Assembly (NCBI GenBank): GCA_038745585.1
Contig: JBCDLH010000001.1
Location: 526,380 to 590,379 of the forward strand
Source: HLUCCA09 sp038745585
GTDB taxonomy: Bacteria > Pseudomonadota > Alphaproteobacteria > Rhodobacterales > Rhodobacteraceae
Direction of reading: 5' to 3'
Length of the DNA: 64,000 nucleotides
Positions 17,986 to 26,652 of this stretch are shown one piece after another (position 1 is the stretch's first letter; each line of letters begins with the position of its first letter). Position numbers and translations under genes: made by a program. Below the pieces are notes generated by a model. The model saw only the letters and a list, made by a program, of their open reading frames with translations, made no database searches and was not told the DNA's origin.

Positions 17986-20172
17986 TCAGTTTCCGAAGAG
18001 GCCTTCGAGAACGCCGATAAGGCCGCGCAGCTCCCGCTCGAGTTGGTTTGCCGGTGGGGGCGGGGGCGCGCGGCGTTGCTGCTCTTGTTGCGGTGTTTGC
18101 TGCGCTTGGGCCTGGGCGCTCGGCTGCGTGGGAACGTCCATGGGCAGGCCGCGGACCTCTCGACCCTCGTGGACGCGCAGCATCGTCTCGCGCCAAATCT
18201 CGGCGGGGAGGCCACCGCCGGTCACGCCCGTAAGGGGCGTATTGTCGTCATAGCCCATCCAAACCCCGGCCACGTAATCGGCGGTAAAGCCGAGAAACCA
18301 AGCATCCCGGGCAGCTTGCGTCGTCCCCGTCTTGCCCGCAGCGGGACGTTCGCCGAGCTCGGCGCGTGCGCCCGTCCCCGCCTCGACGGTGCGCGCCATC
18401 ATATAGACGAGGCTCCGCGCCGCTTGTTCGGAAATGACGCGCCGGCCAAAGCCGCCATCCTGGCCCATCAGGGGCTCCGTTTCGCCGCGCAGCGTAATCT
18501 GCGTCATGCCATAGGGGAGGACGGCGCGGCCGCCATTCAGAAAGCCCGCATAGGCGCCCGTCATTTCCATGAGGGTCGACTCGCTTACGCCGAGCGCGAG
18601 TGCCGGCCCGTCGGCGAGGCTGGATTCGATGCCGAAATCTTCGGCAACCTTCTGGACAACGTCGCGGCCGACGAACTCGGAGATCTTCACGGCGGGGATG
18701 TTGAGGCTGTCGGCGAGCGCGGTCGTTAGCGTGACGCGTCCGGCAAAGTCGCGGCTGTAGTTTTTTGGGCAGTACGCGCCCGAGCCCGGTACGTCGATGC
18801 AATAGGGCTCGTCGACGACCGTGTCGTTTGGCCCATAGCCGAGATCCATCGCTGCGGCATAGATGAACGGCTTGAACGACGAGCCCGTCTGCCGTTTGGC
18901 CTGCACCGCCCGGTTGAACGCGCCGGAGACAGACGTGTCGCGCCCGCCGACCATCGCGCGCACTGCGCCATCGGCCGACATCACGACGATCGCCGCCTGC
19001 GCCTCGGAGCCCTCGCGCACACGTTCGGCAAAGACGAGCTTCATTGCCTCCTCGGCGGCGAGTTGAATCTCTTGATCGAGCGTTGTCCGGAGGACGAGAT
19101 CTTCTTGCGCGTCCTCCAAAAGAAAATCAGGGATCGTGCCGACGACCCAGTCGGCAAAGTACCCGCCGGTCGACTGATCGGCCGCATCCGAAAGCACGGC
19201 CGGATTCGCCCGTGCCTCGGCATAGGCGGCATCGGTGAGGTAGTCCTGGTCGTGCATCAGACGCAACACGGTCGCCGCGCGACGCTGCGAGCGCTCAAGA
19301 TCCGCGGTCGGCGCAAAACGCGAAGGGGCGACGAGAAGGCCCGCGAGCATCGCCGATTGCGGCGGATCGAGCTTGATCGCCGGGATCCCGAAATAGCGCT
19401 GGGCCGCCGCTTCGAAGCCGCGCGCGGAGGCGCCGAGATAGGCACGGTTGAGATACACCGTCAGGATCTCGTCCTTGGTGTAGCGTGCCTCCATCGCCAT
19501 CGCATAGAGCGCCTCGCGGATCTTGCGCCAGATCGTCGTACGCCGGCAATCGGCCTCGTAGGCCGCTTCGCTCTCCCAGTCGCTCGGGTTGTACGGAACG
19601 CCGAGGCACAAAAGCTTTGCCGTCTGCTGCGTTAGCGTCGAGCCGCCATGGCCCGAAAGCGGCCCGCGCCCCTCGCTCAGATTGATCCGCACAGCCGAAG
19701 CGATCCCGCGAGGGCTCACCCCAACATGCCAGTAAAACCGGCGGTCTTCGGTCGCGATGACCGCGTTCTTGAGATGGGGCGAGACCTGATCGACGGTTGA
19801 AATCCGGTCAAACTGCTCCCCGCGCCAGGCATAGACGGCGCCCTCCCTGTCAAGGAGCGTGACAGAACCGCGCGCACGCCCGTCGATCAGTGCGTTAATG
19901 TCGGGCAATTGCGCGTAAAAGTAGAAGACGCCGCCGCCGATGAGCAGGCCGACCAGAACGGCCACACGCCAGAGGAGGCCGATAAAGAGCCGCATCAGAA
20001 GGGCAAATGCCGCCGTCAGCCATCCCAGGGGCCCGCGCCGCCGCGGCGCCGCTTTGCGGCGCTTCGACGGCGCCTTGGCCGCACGCTTGGGCGCCGGTTT
20101 CGCCGCAGCTTTGGACTTGGCGTACCGCTTGTCGGCTCGTAATTTGGGCTGTTTCCCGCCGGAGGACGCCAT
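17986..20172 (-). CDS. Class A penicillin-binding protein 1A (bifunctional transglycosylase/transpeptidase)
   Basis: 728 residues. A Lys/Arg/Ala-rich cytoplasmic head (1-48) precedes a membrane helix (about 51-87). The GT51 domain has the catalytic glutamate E142 (ATEDRRFYWHVG) and GGSTLTQQTAKLL. The transpeptidase domain has S431xxK434 (TGSSFKPF), an SLN motif (LADSLNIPAVK) and AAGKTGTTQ. The C-terminus ends in a Gln/Pro-rich linker (QAQAQQTPQQEQQ, PPPPP) and a short helix. ATG 20172 follows GAGGAG; a longer frame from 20385 lacks support. It polymerises and crosslinks peptidoglycan in the periplasm. It is divergent from glnK. Confidence 0.93.
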   Translation of the reverse strand: MASSGGKQPKLRADKRYAKSKAAAKPAPKRAAKAPSKRRKAAPRRRGPLGWLTAAFALLMRLFIGLLWRVAVLVGLLIGGGVFYFYAQLPDINALIDGRARGSVTLLDREGAVYAWRGEQFDRISTVDQVSPHLKNAVIATEDRRFYWHVGVSPRGIASAVRINLSEGRGPLSGHGGSTLTQQTAKLLCLGVPYNPSDWESEAAYEADCRRTTIWRKIREALYAMAMEARYTKDEILTVYLNRAYLGASARGFEAAAQRYFGIPAIKLDPPQSAMLAGLLVAPSRFAPTADLERSQRRAATVLRLMHDQDYLTDAAYAEARANPAVLSDAADQSTGGYFADWVVGTIPDFLLEDAQEDLVLRTTLDQEIQLAAEEAMKLVFAERVREGSEAQAAIVVMSADGAVRAMVGGRDTSVSGAFNRAVQAKRQTGSSFKPFIYAAAMDLGYGPNDTVVDEPYCIDVPGSGAYCPKNYSRDFAGRVTLTTALADSLNIPAVKISEFVGRDVVQKVAEDFGIESSLADGPALALGVSESTLMEMTGAYAGFLNGGRAVLPYGMTQITLRGETEPLMGQDGGFGRRVISEQAARSLVYMMARTVEAGTGARAELGERPAAGKTGTTQAARDAWFLGFTADYVAGVWMGYDDNTPLTGVTGGGLPAEIWRETMLRVHEGREVRGLPMDVPTQPSAQAQAQQTPQQEQQRRAPPPPPANQLERELRGLIGVLEGLFGN

Positions 20173-20310
20173 CGGGCTCTCCTCGTCCTGCCTCTGACTC
20201 GCAACATTTTCGTTTCGTTGGGGTGATACCGCGCCGCGCCGGGTTTGAGGAGCCTTCTCGCACAATCTGGGCCTTTTGCTTTTGCCCAATTTTTCATCTC
20301 CCACCACCAG

Positions 20311-20330
20311 TTGTGCAAAAATTGTGCAAA
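20311..20330 (+). promoter_or_regulatory. Direct repeat of TTGTGCAAA upstream of glnK
   Basis: TTGTGCAAA occurs at 20311-20319 and again at 20322-20330, with an 11-base period, about one helical turn. It lies 120 bases before the glnK start and 140 bases before the PBP1A start, in an AT-rich patch. The spacing suggests a dimer or tandem binding site. Given the adjacent genes, a nitrogen regulator is a plausible but unproved ligand. Confidence 0.4.
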
Positions 20331-20450
20331 TTCCAGGGCGGCGCCCGTTCTTCGTGCCGCACGCTTTCTTGAAGGGCCGCGACATTTCGCGGCGTGTTCG
20401 GCTCCGTGAACCGGCTGGGGGGCAATCCCGGCCCAGAGAAGGGGACGCAC

Positions 20451-20789
20451 GTGAAACTGATCATTGCAGCAATCAAGCCGTTCAAGCTGGAGGAGGTGCG
20501 TGAAGCGCTCACCGCCATCGGCGTGCGCGGCATGATGGTGACGGAGATCAAAGGGTTCGGATCGCAATCCGGCCACACCGAGATCTACCGGGGCGCCGAA
20601 TACGCCGTGAACTTTGTGCCCAAGGTCAAACTGGAGATCGCCGTGTCCGCGGGCATGGCCGATCAGGTCGTTGAGACGATTCAGAAGACGGCGAAGACCG
20701 ACAAGATCGGCGATGGAAAGATCTTCGTGCTCGATCTGGCGCAAGCCGTTCGGGTGCGCACGGGCGAAACCGACCAAGACGCGCTGTGA
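20451..20789 (+). CDS. glnK: PII nitrogen regulatory protein
   Basis: 112 residues. The N-terminus MKLIIAAIKPFKLEEVREAL and the T-loop with the uridylylation site Y51 (YRGAEYAVNF) are canonical. The C-terminal signature GDGKIFVLDLAQAVRVRTGE is present. PII proteins sense 2-oxoglutarate, ATP and ADP, and bind AmtB to block ammonium uptake under nitrogen excess. The start is GTG 20451 with RBS AGAAGGGGA. The linkage glnK-amtB is the conserved arrangement, 33 bases apart, so they form one operon. Confidence 0.97.
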   Translation: MKLIIAAIKPFKLEEVREALTAIGVRGMMVTEIKGFGSQSGHTEIYRGAEYAVNFVPKVKLEIAVSAGMADQVVETIQKTAKTDKIGDGKIFVLDLAQAVRVRTGETDQDAL

Positions 20790-20822
20790 CGGTGCAGTAA
20801 GAGACTAGGGGAACACATAGAT

Positions 20823-22166
20823 ATGAAAATGAGAACATTCCTGCCTGTCCTCGCCGCAGCGATTGTGCTGCCGGCGATGGCCATGGCGCAAGATGCTGAG
20901 GCGGCACCGGCGGTGTCCGACGAGATCGTCTGGATCTTCAATTCGCTGCTCTTCTTGATCGGCGGCTTTCTCGTCTTCTTCATGGCAGCCGGCTTTGCCA
21001 TGCTCGAGGGCGGTCTGGTGCGGTCCAAGAACGTGACCATGCAGATGACCAAGAACGTCGCGCTCTTCTCGCTTGCCGCGATCATGTATTGGCTGATCGG
21101 CTACAATCTGATGTACCCACTCGGCGATTGGGCGATCGAGGGCTACTTCTCCGGTCTGTTCCCGTCCTGGGGCGTGCTGGAGCCGGTGGGCGTTGCGCTC
21201 GCCGATGCCGACGATCCCTCCTATGCCTCGACCGGGTCTGATTACATCTTCCAGCTGATGTTCTGCGCTGCAACGGCGTCGATTGTGTCGGGCGCCGTGG
21301 CCGAGCGGATCAAGCTTTGGCCGTTCCTGATCTTCGTGGCCGTGCTAACCGGCTTCATCTACCCGCTGACGGCGTCCTGGCAGTGGGGCGGCGGTTGGCT
21401 CTCCGAAGCCGGCTTCTCCGACTTTGCAGGCTCCACCGTGGTGCATGCCTGTGGCGCGGCCGCCGCTTTGGCCGGTTGTATCGTGCTCGGCCCGCGCTTG
21501 GGCAAGTACAAGGACGGCAAGATCAACCCGATGCCCGGCTCGAACCTCGCGCTTGCCACGCTCGGGATGTTCATCTTGTGGCTCGGCTGGTTCGGCTTCA
21601 ACGGTGGTTCGCAGCTTGCCATGGGCTCGGCCGGCGATGTGGCCGATATCTCGCGGATCTTTGCCAACACCAATATGGCCGCCGCGTCGGGTGCTGTGTC
21701 GGCTCTAATCCTGACGCAGCTCCTCTACGGCAAAGTCGATCTCACGATGGTGCTGAACGGGGCGCTGGCGGGTCTTGTCTCGATCACGGCCGAGCCGCTG
21801 GCGCCGTCGCTCCTTCTCGCGCTGATCATCGGCGCAATCGGCGGTGCGATCGTGGTCTTTACTGTGCCGCTCCTCGACCGGCTCAAGATCGACGATGTCG
21901 TCGGCGCGATCCCGGTGCACGGCTTTGCAGGCATCTGGGGCACTTTCGCTGTCGTCCTGACCGGCGGCTACCACGGCGAAGCCGCTCTTGGCACGCAGAT
22001 CCTCGGGATGGTCGCGATCATCGGGACGACGTTTGTCCTCTCTCTCATCGTCTGGTTCATCCTCAAGGCTGTGATGGGCATCCGCGTCACCGAGGAATCC
22101 GAAGTCACCGGCCTCGATGTCGCCGAACTCGGCATGGAAGCCTATCCGGAGTTCTCCAAGGGCTGA
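20823..22166 (+). CDS. amtB: Ammonium transporter
   Basis: 447 residues with a cleavable signal peptide (ending AMAMAQ) and eleven membrane helices. Family signatures are FFMAAGFAMLEGGLVRSKN, the twin pore histidines (STVVHACGAAAALAG and PVHGFAGIWGTF), and LWLGWFGFNGGS. It conducts NH4+/NH3 across the inner membrane and is gated by GlnK. The C-terminal cytoplasmic tail (ESEVTGLDVAELGMEAY) is the conserved regulatory segment. Followed by an intrinsic terminator. Confidence 0.97.
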   Translation: MKMRTFLPVLAAAIVLPAMAMAQDAEAAPAVSDEIVWIFNSLLFLIGGFLVFFMAAGFAMLEGGLVRSKNVTMQMTKNVALFSLAAIMYWLIGYNLMYPLGDWAIEGYFSGLFPSWGVLEPVGVALADADDPSYASTGSDYIFQLMFCAATASIVSGAVAERIKLWPFLIFVAVLTGFIYPLTASWQWGGGWLSEAGFSDFAGSTVVHACGAAAALAGCIVLGPRLGKYKDGKINPMPGSNLALATLGMFILWLGWFGFNGGSQLAMGSAGDVADISRIFANTNMAAASGAVSALILTQLLYGKVDLTMVLNGALAGLVSITAEPLAPSLLLALIIGAIGGAIVVFTVPLLDRLKIDDVVGAIPVHGFAGIWGTFAVVLTGGYHGEAALGTQILGMVAIIGTTFVLSLIVWFILKAVMGIRVTEESEVTGLDVAELGMEAYPEFSKG

Positions 22167-22192
22167 TCTCCTTCCTGTCAGTCCTACCTTCT

Positions 22193-22225
22193 GGCCCCGG
22201 GCGCGCATCGTCCGGGGCCATTTTC
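22193..22225 (+). terminator. Intrinsic terminator after glnK-amtB
   Basis: GGCCCCGG (22193-22200), a loop of 11, CCGGGGCC (22212-22219), then ATTTTCG. It starts 27 bases after the amtB stop and lies before the convergent aminotransferase gene. Confidence 0.8.
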
Positions 22226-22241
22226 GTTCGAGGACTGCGCG

Positions 22242-23426
22242 TTAGCCCAGAATGGTGGCAATCGCCCGTGCTGCCAGCGGGATGCCAGAGGTCGGCAGAC
22301 CGGCAAGGTTCACCCGCCCGTCATCGACGCCATAGACGCCATACTCCGCCCGCAGGCGCTGCATCTGCTCCGGCGTCGCGGGCAACAGCGAGAACATGCC
22401 GTTATGCGCGGCAAGAAATCCGAACCGATCTGACCCTGTCTCTCGGCGCAGGGCAGCGGCAAGCCCCTGGCGGACGCCTTGGATGCGCGCTCGCATGGCG
22501 GCGAGCTCTCCCTCCCAGCTTGCACGCAAGTCCGGATCTTCGAGGATCATGGTGACGAGCCGTGCGCCATGGTCCGGCGGAAACGAACAGCTTAGCCGGT
22601 TGAGGCTCGCCAGTTGCGCGGCGAGTGCCGCGCGCTGCGCCGCTTTCGGCACCACAGCAAAGACGGCGCCTGCACGTTCGCGATAGAGCCCGAAATTCTT
22701 TGAGCCTGAGACGCACAGAAACAGCTCGGGCACCGCGCCCGCCAGCACACGCAGACCTGCGGCATCCGCTTCGATCCCGTCGCCAAAGCCGTGATAGGCA
22801 AGGTCCACCAGCGGCAGTACACCGGTATCGGCGCAAAGCGCTGCGATCTCCGTCCATTCAGCGATCCCGAGATCCACACCGCTCGGATTGTGACAACAGC
22901 CATGGAGGAGTAGGACGTCGCCCGGTCGCATACCGGCCAGATCCTCCGCTATCCCTGTGCGGTCGAGCGCGCCGGCGGACCGCTCAAGATAGCGGTAGCG
23001 CCGGTGATGCAGGCCGACGGCGTCAAGGATCGCGGTGTGGTTCGGCCAGCTTGGGTCGCTGACCCAGATCGTCGCGGCAGGGCTTATGTGCTTGATCAGT
23101 TCTAAGGCGTGGCGCACGGCCGCCGTGCCCCCGGTCGTCGCCGAGGCCGCGACACGGTCGGGCGGGACGGCGCCGCCAAGCGTCAGCTCGCGCAGCGCTT
23201 CGCAAAACGCCGGGTCGCCTGCGAAATCGACATAGCTCTTCGTCGTCTCCGTCGCATAGAGCCGCGCCTCGGCCTCGCGCACCGCGCGCATGATCGGCGT
23301 CGTGCCCTGATCCGTGCGGTACACCCCAACCCCAAGATCGACCTTTTCTGGACGTGGATCTGCGGCAAAGGCGCGGATTAGGGCAAAGATCTTGTCCTGC
23401 TGCGGCGCGCCGACCTTGTTAAACAT
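22242..23426 (-). CDS. Aspartate/aromatic amino acid aminotransferase (class I)
   Basis: 394 residues. PLP lysine in CVSGSKNFGLYRERAGA, the typical SxSKNFGLYxERxG of the AspC/TyrB clade; GCCHNPSGVDL and DLAYHGFGDGIEAD bind the cofactor. It transfers amino groups between aspartate or aromatic amino acids and 2-oxoglutarate. Where relatives read HNPTG and the SYSKNFG serine pair, this one reads CCHNPSG and SGSKNFG, small changes that do not exclude activity. ATG 23426 follows GGAGG; the upstream frame to 23453 adds only nine residues. Followed convergently by amtB. Confidence 0.9.
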   Translation of the reverse strand: MFNKVGAPQQDKIFALIRAFAADPRPEKVDLGVGVYRTDQGTTPIMRAVREAEARLYATETTKSYVDFAGDPAFCEALRELTLGGAVPPDRVAASATTGGTAAVRHALELIKHISPAATIWVSDPSWPNHTAILDAVGLHHRRYRYLERSAGALDRTGIAEDLAGMRPGDVLLLHGCCHNPSGVDLGIAEWTEIAALCADTGVLPLVDLAYHGFGDGIEADAAGLRVLAGAVPELFLCVSGSKNFGLYRERAGAVFAVVPKAAQRAALAAQLASLNRLSCSFPPDHGARLVTMILEDPDLRASWEGELAAMRARIQGVRQGLAAALRRETGSDRFGFLAAHNGMFSLLPATPEQMQRLRAEYGVYGVDDGRVNLAGLPTSGIPLAARAIATILG

Positions 23427-23449
23427 GCCTCCGGCCCCCTCGCCCAGGC

Positions 23450-24016
23450 TCAATCGGGGACTTCTGCAGCGTCGATCGAGCGGGTCAGCACGCGCCGGTG
23501 CTCAGTCCGCCGCGCGGGCACGAAGCCAACCCGCTGATAGAGACCGAGCGCGCGAGGGTGGTCGAGCGTGCAGGTGTTCACTGTCATCCTCTCGACGCCG
23601 GGCTGATCCCATCCGATGCAGACCGCGCTTTGCAGAAGAAAGCGGCCAAGACCGGTGCCGACCGCCTCAGGCACAAGGCCAAAATAGCCAATGTCGCAGA
23701 CGCCCGCGGTATGGGTATCGAGGAGGAAAAAGCCGTGCGGCCAGCCATCGCGCATCAGCGTATAGAGAGCGGTCCGCTCATCGGCGAGCCAAGCGGTCAG
23801 GTCTGCCCCGTCTTCGTTGTGCATATCCTCCCACGCATAGTGCCGCCCGACGGCATCATAGAGCCCGAGAAAAAACCAGCGCGGCGGCGCCACAGCGCGC
23901 AGGAGCGCGGCGGGCCGCCCGGCGGGCGCGGACGGATAGCCATAGGCAGGACGCGACGTCATCTCGAGCCAGGTGATCGTGTAGGAGACTTCGGTGCCTG
24001 CCGCGGTGACGCTCAT
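23450..24016 (-). CDS. GNAT-family N-acetyltransferase
   Basis: 188 residues. Acetyl-CoA motif A is seen as LVPEAVGTGLGRFLLQSAV, then DHPRALGLYQRVGFVPARR. The N-terminal part has EMTSRPAYGYP, a pattern of a roseobacter-type GNAT group. Substrate unknown. ATG 24016 overlaps the sseA stop (ATGA), so it is coupled to sseA. Confidence 0.85.
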   Translation of the reverse strand: MSVTAAGTEVSYTITWLEMTSRPAYGYPSAPAGRPAALLRAVAPPRWFFLGLYDAVGRHYAWEDMHNEDGADLTAWLADERTALYTLMRDGWPHGFFLLDTHTAGVCDIGYFGLVPEAVGTGLGRFLLQSAVCIGWDQPGVERMTVNTCTLDHPRALGLYQRVGFVPARRTEHRRVLTRSIDAAEVPD

Positions 24017-24882
24017 GGTTCGGCGTCCGCCGCGGGGCCTGTTTCAACGGCCAGGTCCGGAAACTGTCCCCATTCCGACCACGAGCCGTCATAGAGGGCG
24101 TTTCTGTCGTGCCCAAGCCGCGCCAGGGCAAGCGACAGGATCGCCGCCGTCACGCCCGAGCCGCAGGTCGTGATGATCGGTTTCGCCAAATCGACACCTG
24201 CCGCATCGAACGCCGCGCGCAGGGCGGGTGGATCTTTCATCGTCCCGTCGGGGTTGACCAGCAGACGGTAATGGAGGTTGCACGAGCCCGGGATGTGCCC
24301 CGGGCGCAAGCCCTCGCGCGGCTCCGGCTCCTCGCCCGCAAAGCGGCCCGGAGCGCGGGCATCGACAATCTGCCAATCGCGGAGCTTCGCGGCCTGGGCA
24401 ACCTGCGTGACGTCCCGCACCAGATGCGCCTGGCGCGCCGCCGTCATGTGGCGGTCGCGGACGAGCGGCGGCAGGTCTTCGAGCGGATGCCCCTCGGCCT
24501 GCCACTTGGGAAAGCCGCCGTCGAGCACGGCGATGTCGGTCTTGCCCATCAAACGAAAGAGCCACCAGACCCGTGCGGCCGAGAATAGACCGGCCGTGTC
24601 GTAGACCACGACTTGGTGCCCATCGCCCACGCCCATCGCGCGCATCCGGCTCATGAACTTTTCGGGCGGTGGCGCCATATGGGGCAAGTCCGAGCGGCTG
24701 TCGGAGACCTCGTCGATATCAAAGAACCGCGCGCCGGGAACATGCGCGTGCTCATACTCCGCCTTTGGATCGCGCGCGTCACCGGGGAGGTAGTAGGAGG
24801 CATCGAGAACGCGCAGGTCTGGATCGCTCAGATGAGCGGCGAGCCAGCTCGTGCTGACAAGGGTTCGGGGGTCATCCTGCAT
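24013..24882 (-). CDS. sseA: 3-mercaptopyruvate sulfurtransferase
   Basis: 289 residues with two rhodanese domains. The active loop is CGSGVTA in the C-terminal domain; the CG(S/A)GVT form marks mercaptopyruvate rather than thiosulfate sulfurtransferase (CRxGxR). LRVLDASYYLPGD and HVPGARFFDIDEVSD begin the N-terminal domain. It moves sulfur from 3-mercaptopyruvate to cyanide or thiols, in the cytoplasm. It is in a reverse cluster with a GNAT and an aminotransferase; cysteine transamination to mercaptopyruvate by the nearby aminotransferase is a possible link. Confidence 0.93.
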   Translation of the reverse strand: MQDDPRTLVSTSWLAAHLSDPDLRVLDASYYLPGDARDPKAEYEHAHVPGARFFDIDEVSDSRSDLPHMAPPPEKFMSRMRAMGVGDGHQVVVYDTAGLFSAARVWWLFRLMGKTDIAVLDGGFPKWQAEGHPLEDLPPLVRDRHMTAARQAHLVRDVTQVAQAAKLRDWQIVDARAPGRFAGEEPEPREGLRPGHIPGSCNLHYRLLVNPDGTMKDPPALRAAFDAAGVDLAKPIITTCGSGVTAAILSLALARLGHDRNALYDGSWSEWGQFPDLAVETGPAADAEP

Positions 24883-24992
24883 GGGGGGCCTGCTGAGCTT
24901 ACGATCTCTCTTTGATGCTTAATGCTGCCGAGTCAGAGGGGCAAGGCAGAGGCCCCCAGGAGCGCGGTTAAGCGTGGGACGCGGATGGCGAC

Positions 24993-25038
24993 GTCCTCTG
25001 CTCGGTTGCTCGGCGCGCCGTGGGGCAGAGCAGAGGAC
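24993..25038. other. 11-bp inverted repeat between sseA and the methyltransferase
   Basis: GTCCTCTGCTC (24993-25003) and GAGCAGAGGAC (25028-25038) are perfect inverted arms with a 24-base loop. It lies in the 226-base gap between two reverse genes, about 110 bases before the sseA start. There is no T-run on either side, so it is not a plain terminator. It could be a regulatory hairpin in the sseA leader or a protein site. Confidence 0.45.
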
Positions 25039-25108
25039 GGCGCCGGCATCGCGCCTCTGGCTTTGGCGCCTGGCCCTGGTGCGCGGCGCCCTAGAATTGG
25101 ACGACGCT

Positions 25109-25723
25109 TTAGGGCGCGCGCGACACGACAAAGCGTGCGGCGCGCTTGGCTGGAAGGTCGGCAGACTCAACGATGTCGAAACCTGCATCGCGGATTGAGC
25201 GTTCCAGCGCCTGGCCGCTGAGAAAGCGCACCGGCGGCGCAAGCCCAACAAGTCGCGCGAAGGGGACGAGCACCCGCAGCCAGAGACCGAGATCTGCAAG
25301 ACAAACCGTCTTTGAGATAAAGAGCCCGTCGGGCGCGAGCCGGGCGCGGATCGCGCGAAGCGCGGCGGGAAGGTCGTCGACCAGATGCAGGACGCTGAAC
25401 GCAAGGACCGCATGATAGGGCCCGATCGGCGCATCGACGACGTCTGCTTGGATAAAGTTCAAATGCGGAAGCGCCGCTGCCTCGGGCTTAGCCCGCGCGA
25501 TCTCGAGCATCTTGGCCGAAAAGTCTGTCGCGTCGTATCGGACCGTGTTTTCGGCCAGAAGGAGCGCCGTGCTCCCGGTGCCGCAGCCCACTTCAAGCAC
25601 CTCCGCCTTTTGGGGAAGCTGGTGCCGCACGCGATCCAGCGTCTCGGCATAGGCGTCGGGAAAGGCAATGGGGCTCGCGGCGTATTTCTTGGCGGCCCTG
25701 TCCCAGAAGGCGGCGGATGACAT
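25109..25723 (-). CDS. Class I SAM-dependent methyltransferase
   Basis: 204 residues. SAM motif I is VLEVGCGTGSTALLLAENT, motif II/III APIGPYHAVLAFSVLHLV. The start MSSAAFWDRAAKKYAASPI at ATG 25723 matches the small UbiE/COQ5-like group and follows CGGAG; an upstream extension to 25786 lacks support. The acceptor molecule is unknown. It is not close enough to sseA to be called an operon (226-base gap with a hairpin). Confidence 0.85.
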   Translation of the reverse strand: MSSAAFWDRAAKKYAASPIAFPDAYAETLDRVRHQLPQKAEVLEVGCGTGSTALLLAENTVRYDATDFSAKMLEIARAKPEAAALPHLNFIQADVVDAPIGPYHAVLAFSVLHLVDDLPAALRAIRARLAPDGLFISKTVCLADLGLWLRVLVPFARLVGLAPPVRFLSGQALERSIRDAGFDIVESADLPAKRAARFVVSRAP

Positions 25724-25825
25724 GGCGTTCTCCGACTTGGTTGATCGCATCGACGCCAAGGAACGGGCGCATTCAAGGGGCGTCAACCGATGCGGCGGCG
25801 ATCCGCGAAAGCACGCTCTCCGGCC

Positions 25826-26299
25826 CTAACCGTGCTCCTTCATCAGCCGGCTCTTCTGCCGCTGCCAATCGCGCTTGGCCTCGGTTGCGCGTTTGTCGGC
25901 GACCTTCTTGCCCTTGGCGATTCCGATCTTGAGCTTTGCGATGCCGCGATGGTTGAAGTAAAGGACGAGCGGCACTAGCGTCATGCCCTTGCGCTGCGTT
26001 TCCGCCCAGAGCCGCGCAAGCTCGCGTCGGGAAACGAGGAGCTTGCGGCGCCGCCGATCCTCGTGGCCGAACATGGCCTGCTCGTAGGGGGCGATGTAGC
26101 TGTTGACGAGCCAAAGCTCCCCGTCTTTGACCTCGGCATAGCTCTCGGCGATCTGCGCGGTGTTGAGACGGAGGCTTTTGACTTCCGATCCGGTGAGAAT
26201 GATCCCGCACTCGAGATCCTCCTCAATGGCATAATCGTAGCGCGCGCGCCGGTTCTCGGCGATCACCTTGTAGTTCGTGTTGTCGTCACGCTTGGCCAT
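25826..26299 (-). CDS. smpB: SsrA-binding protein
   Basis: 157 residues, family length. The N-terminus NYKVIAENRRARYDYAIEEDLECGI and GSEVKSLR, then RKLLVSRREL and the basic C-terminal helix (KRDWQRQKSRLMKEH) are the SmpB hallmarks. It carries tmRNA into stalled ribosomes for trans-translation. ATG 26299 (MAKRDD) is chosen; an upstream frame from 26464 has no family support. A tmRNA gene was not found within the window. Confidence 0.96.
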   Translation of the reverse strand: MAKRDDNTNYKVIAENRRARYDYAIEEDLECGIILTGSEVKSLRLNTAQIAESYAEVKDGELWLVNSYIAPYEQAMFGHEDRRRRKLLVSRRELARLWAETQRKGMTLVPLVLYFNHRGIAKLKIGIAKGKKVADKRATEAKRDWQRQKSRLMKEHG

Positions 26300-26652
26300 A
26301 GCGGCGGGGTATAGGCGCGGTTTGCGTGTCGAACAAGGCTGGCGCGCTGGATGAGTGCCCACTCCGAAAGGGCGATGCTGCGCCCTTGTTGTGCCTTCTG
26401 CTGAGGCGCGAAGCACACAGGCGCGCAAGCAACGCCTGCAAGGCCTCTGCGCCATCGCAGACAACTCGCTACGGGCTCGCGTTGTCTTTCCAAGTGGCCG
26501 AGTCCCGCTGGGAGACTGGCTTGGCGGGCATCAAGCGCTGTCGCTCGTCCGTTGTTGCGCCACCCCATGGTACGCCCTTCGCGGGGCTTCGGGCATGGAT
26601 CGAGGCGCATTTCCTTTGCCTCGGTCCTTCGCAAAAACGCCCTTGCGCTGTT
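26300..26652. other. 353-base gap upstream of smpB
   Basis: It lies between the stop of the lytic transglycosylase and the smpB start, both on the reverse strand. No family-like reading frame is seen. In some Rhodobacterales dapA sits here; it is absent. The only structure noted is a weak inverted pair, GACAAC (26460-26465) and GTTGTC (26481-26486). The stretch was checked for tmRNA because of smpB: no acceptor stem or tag reading frame was recognised. Confidence 0.45.

Noticed and set aside
24919..25038. Structured RNA or tRNA at the sseA upstream hairpin
   Set aside because: No tRNA T-arm (GGTTCRANYCC) or cloverleaf; only one inverted repeat is present.
26300..26652. tmRNA (ssrA) next to smpB
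   Set aside because: No tag frame ending in the usual small hydrophobic residues, no acceptor stem and no CCA end could be found on either strand.
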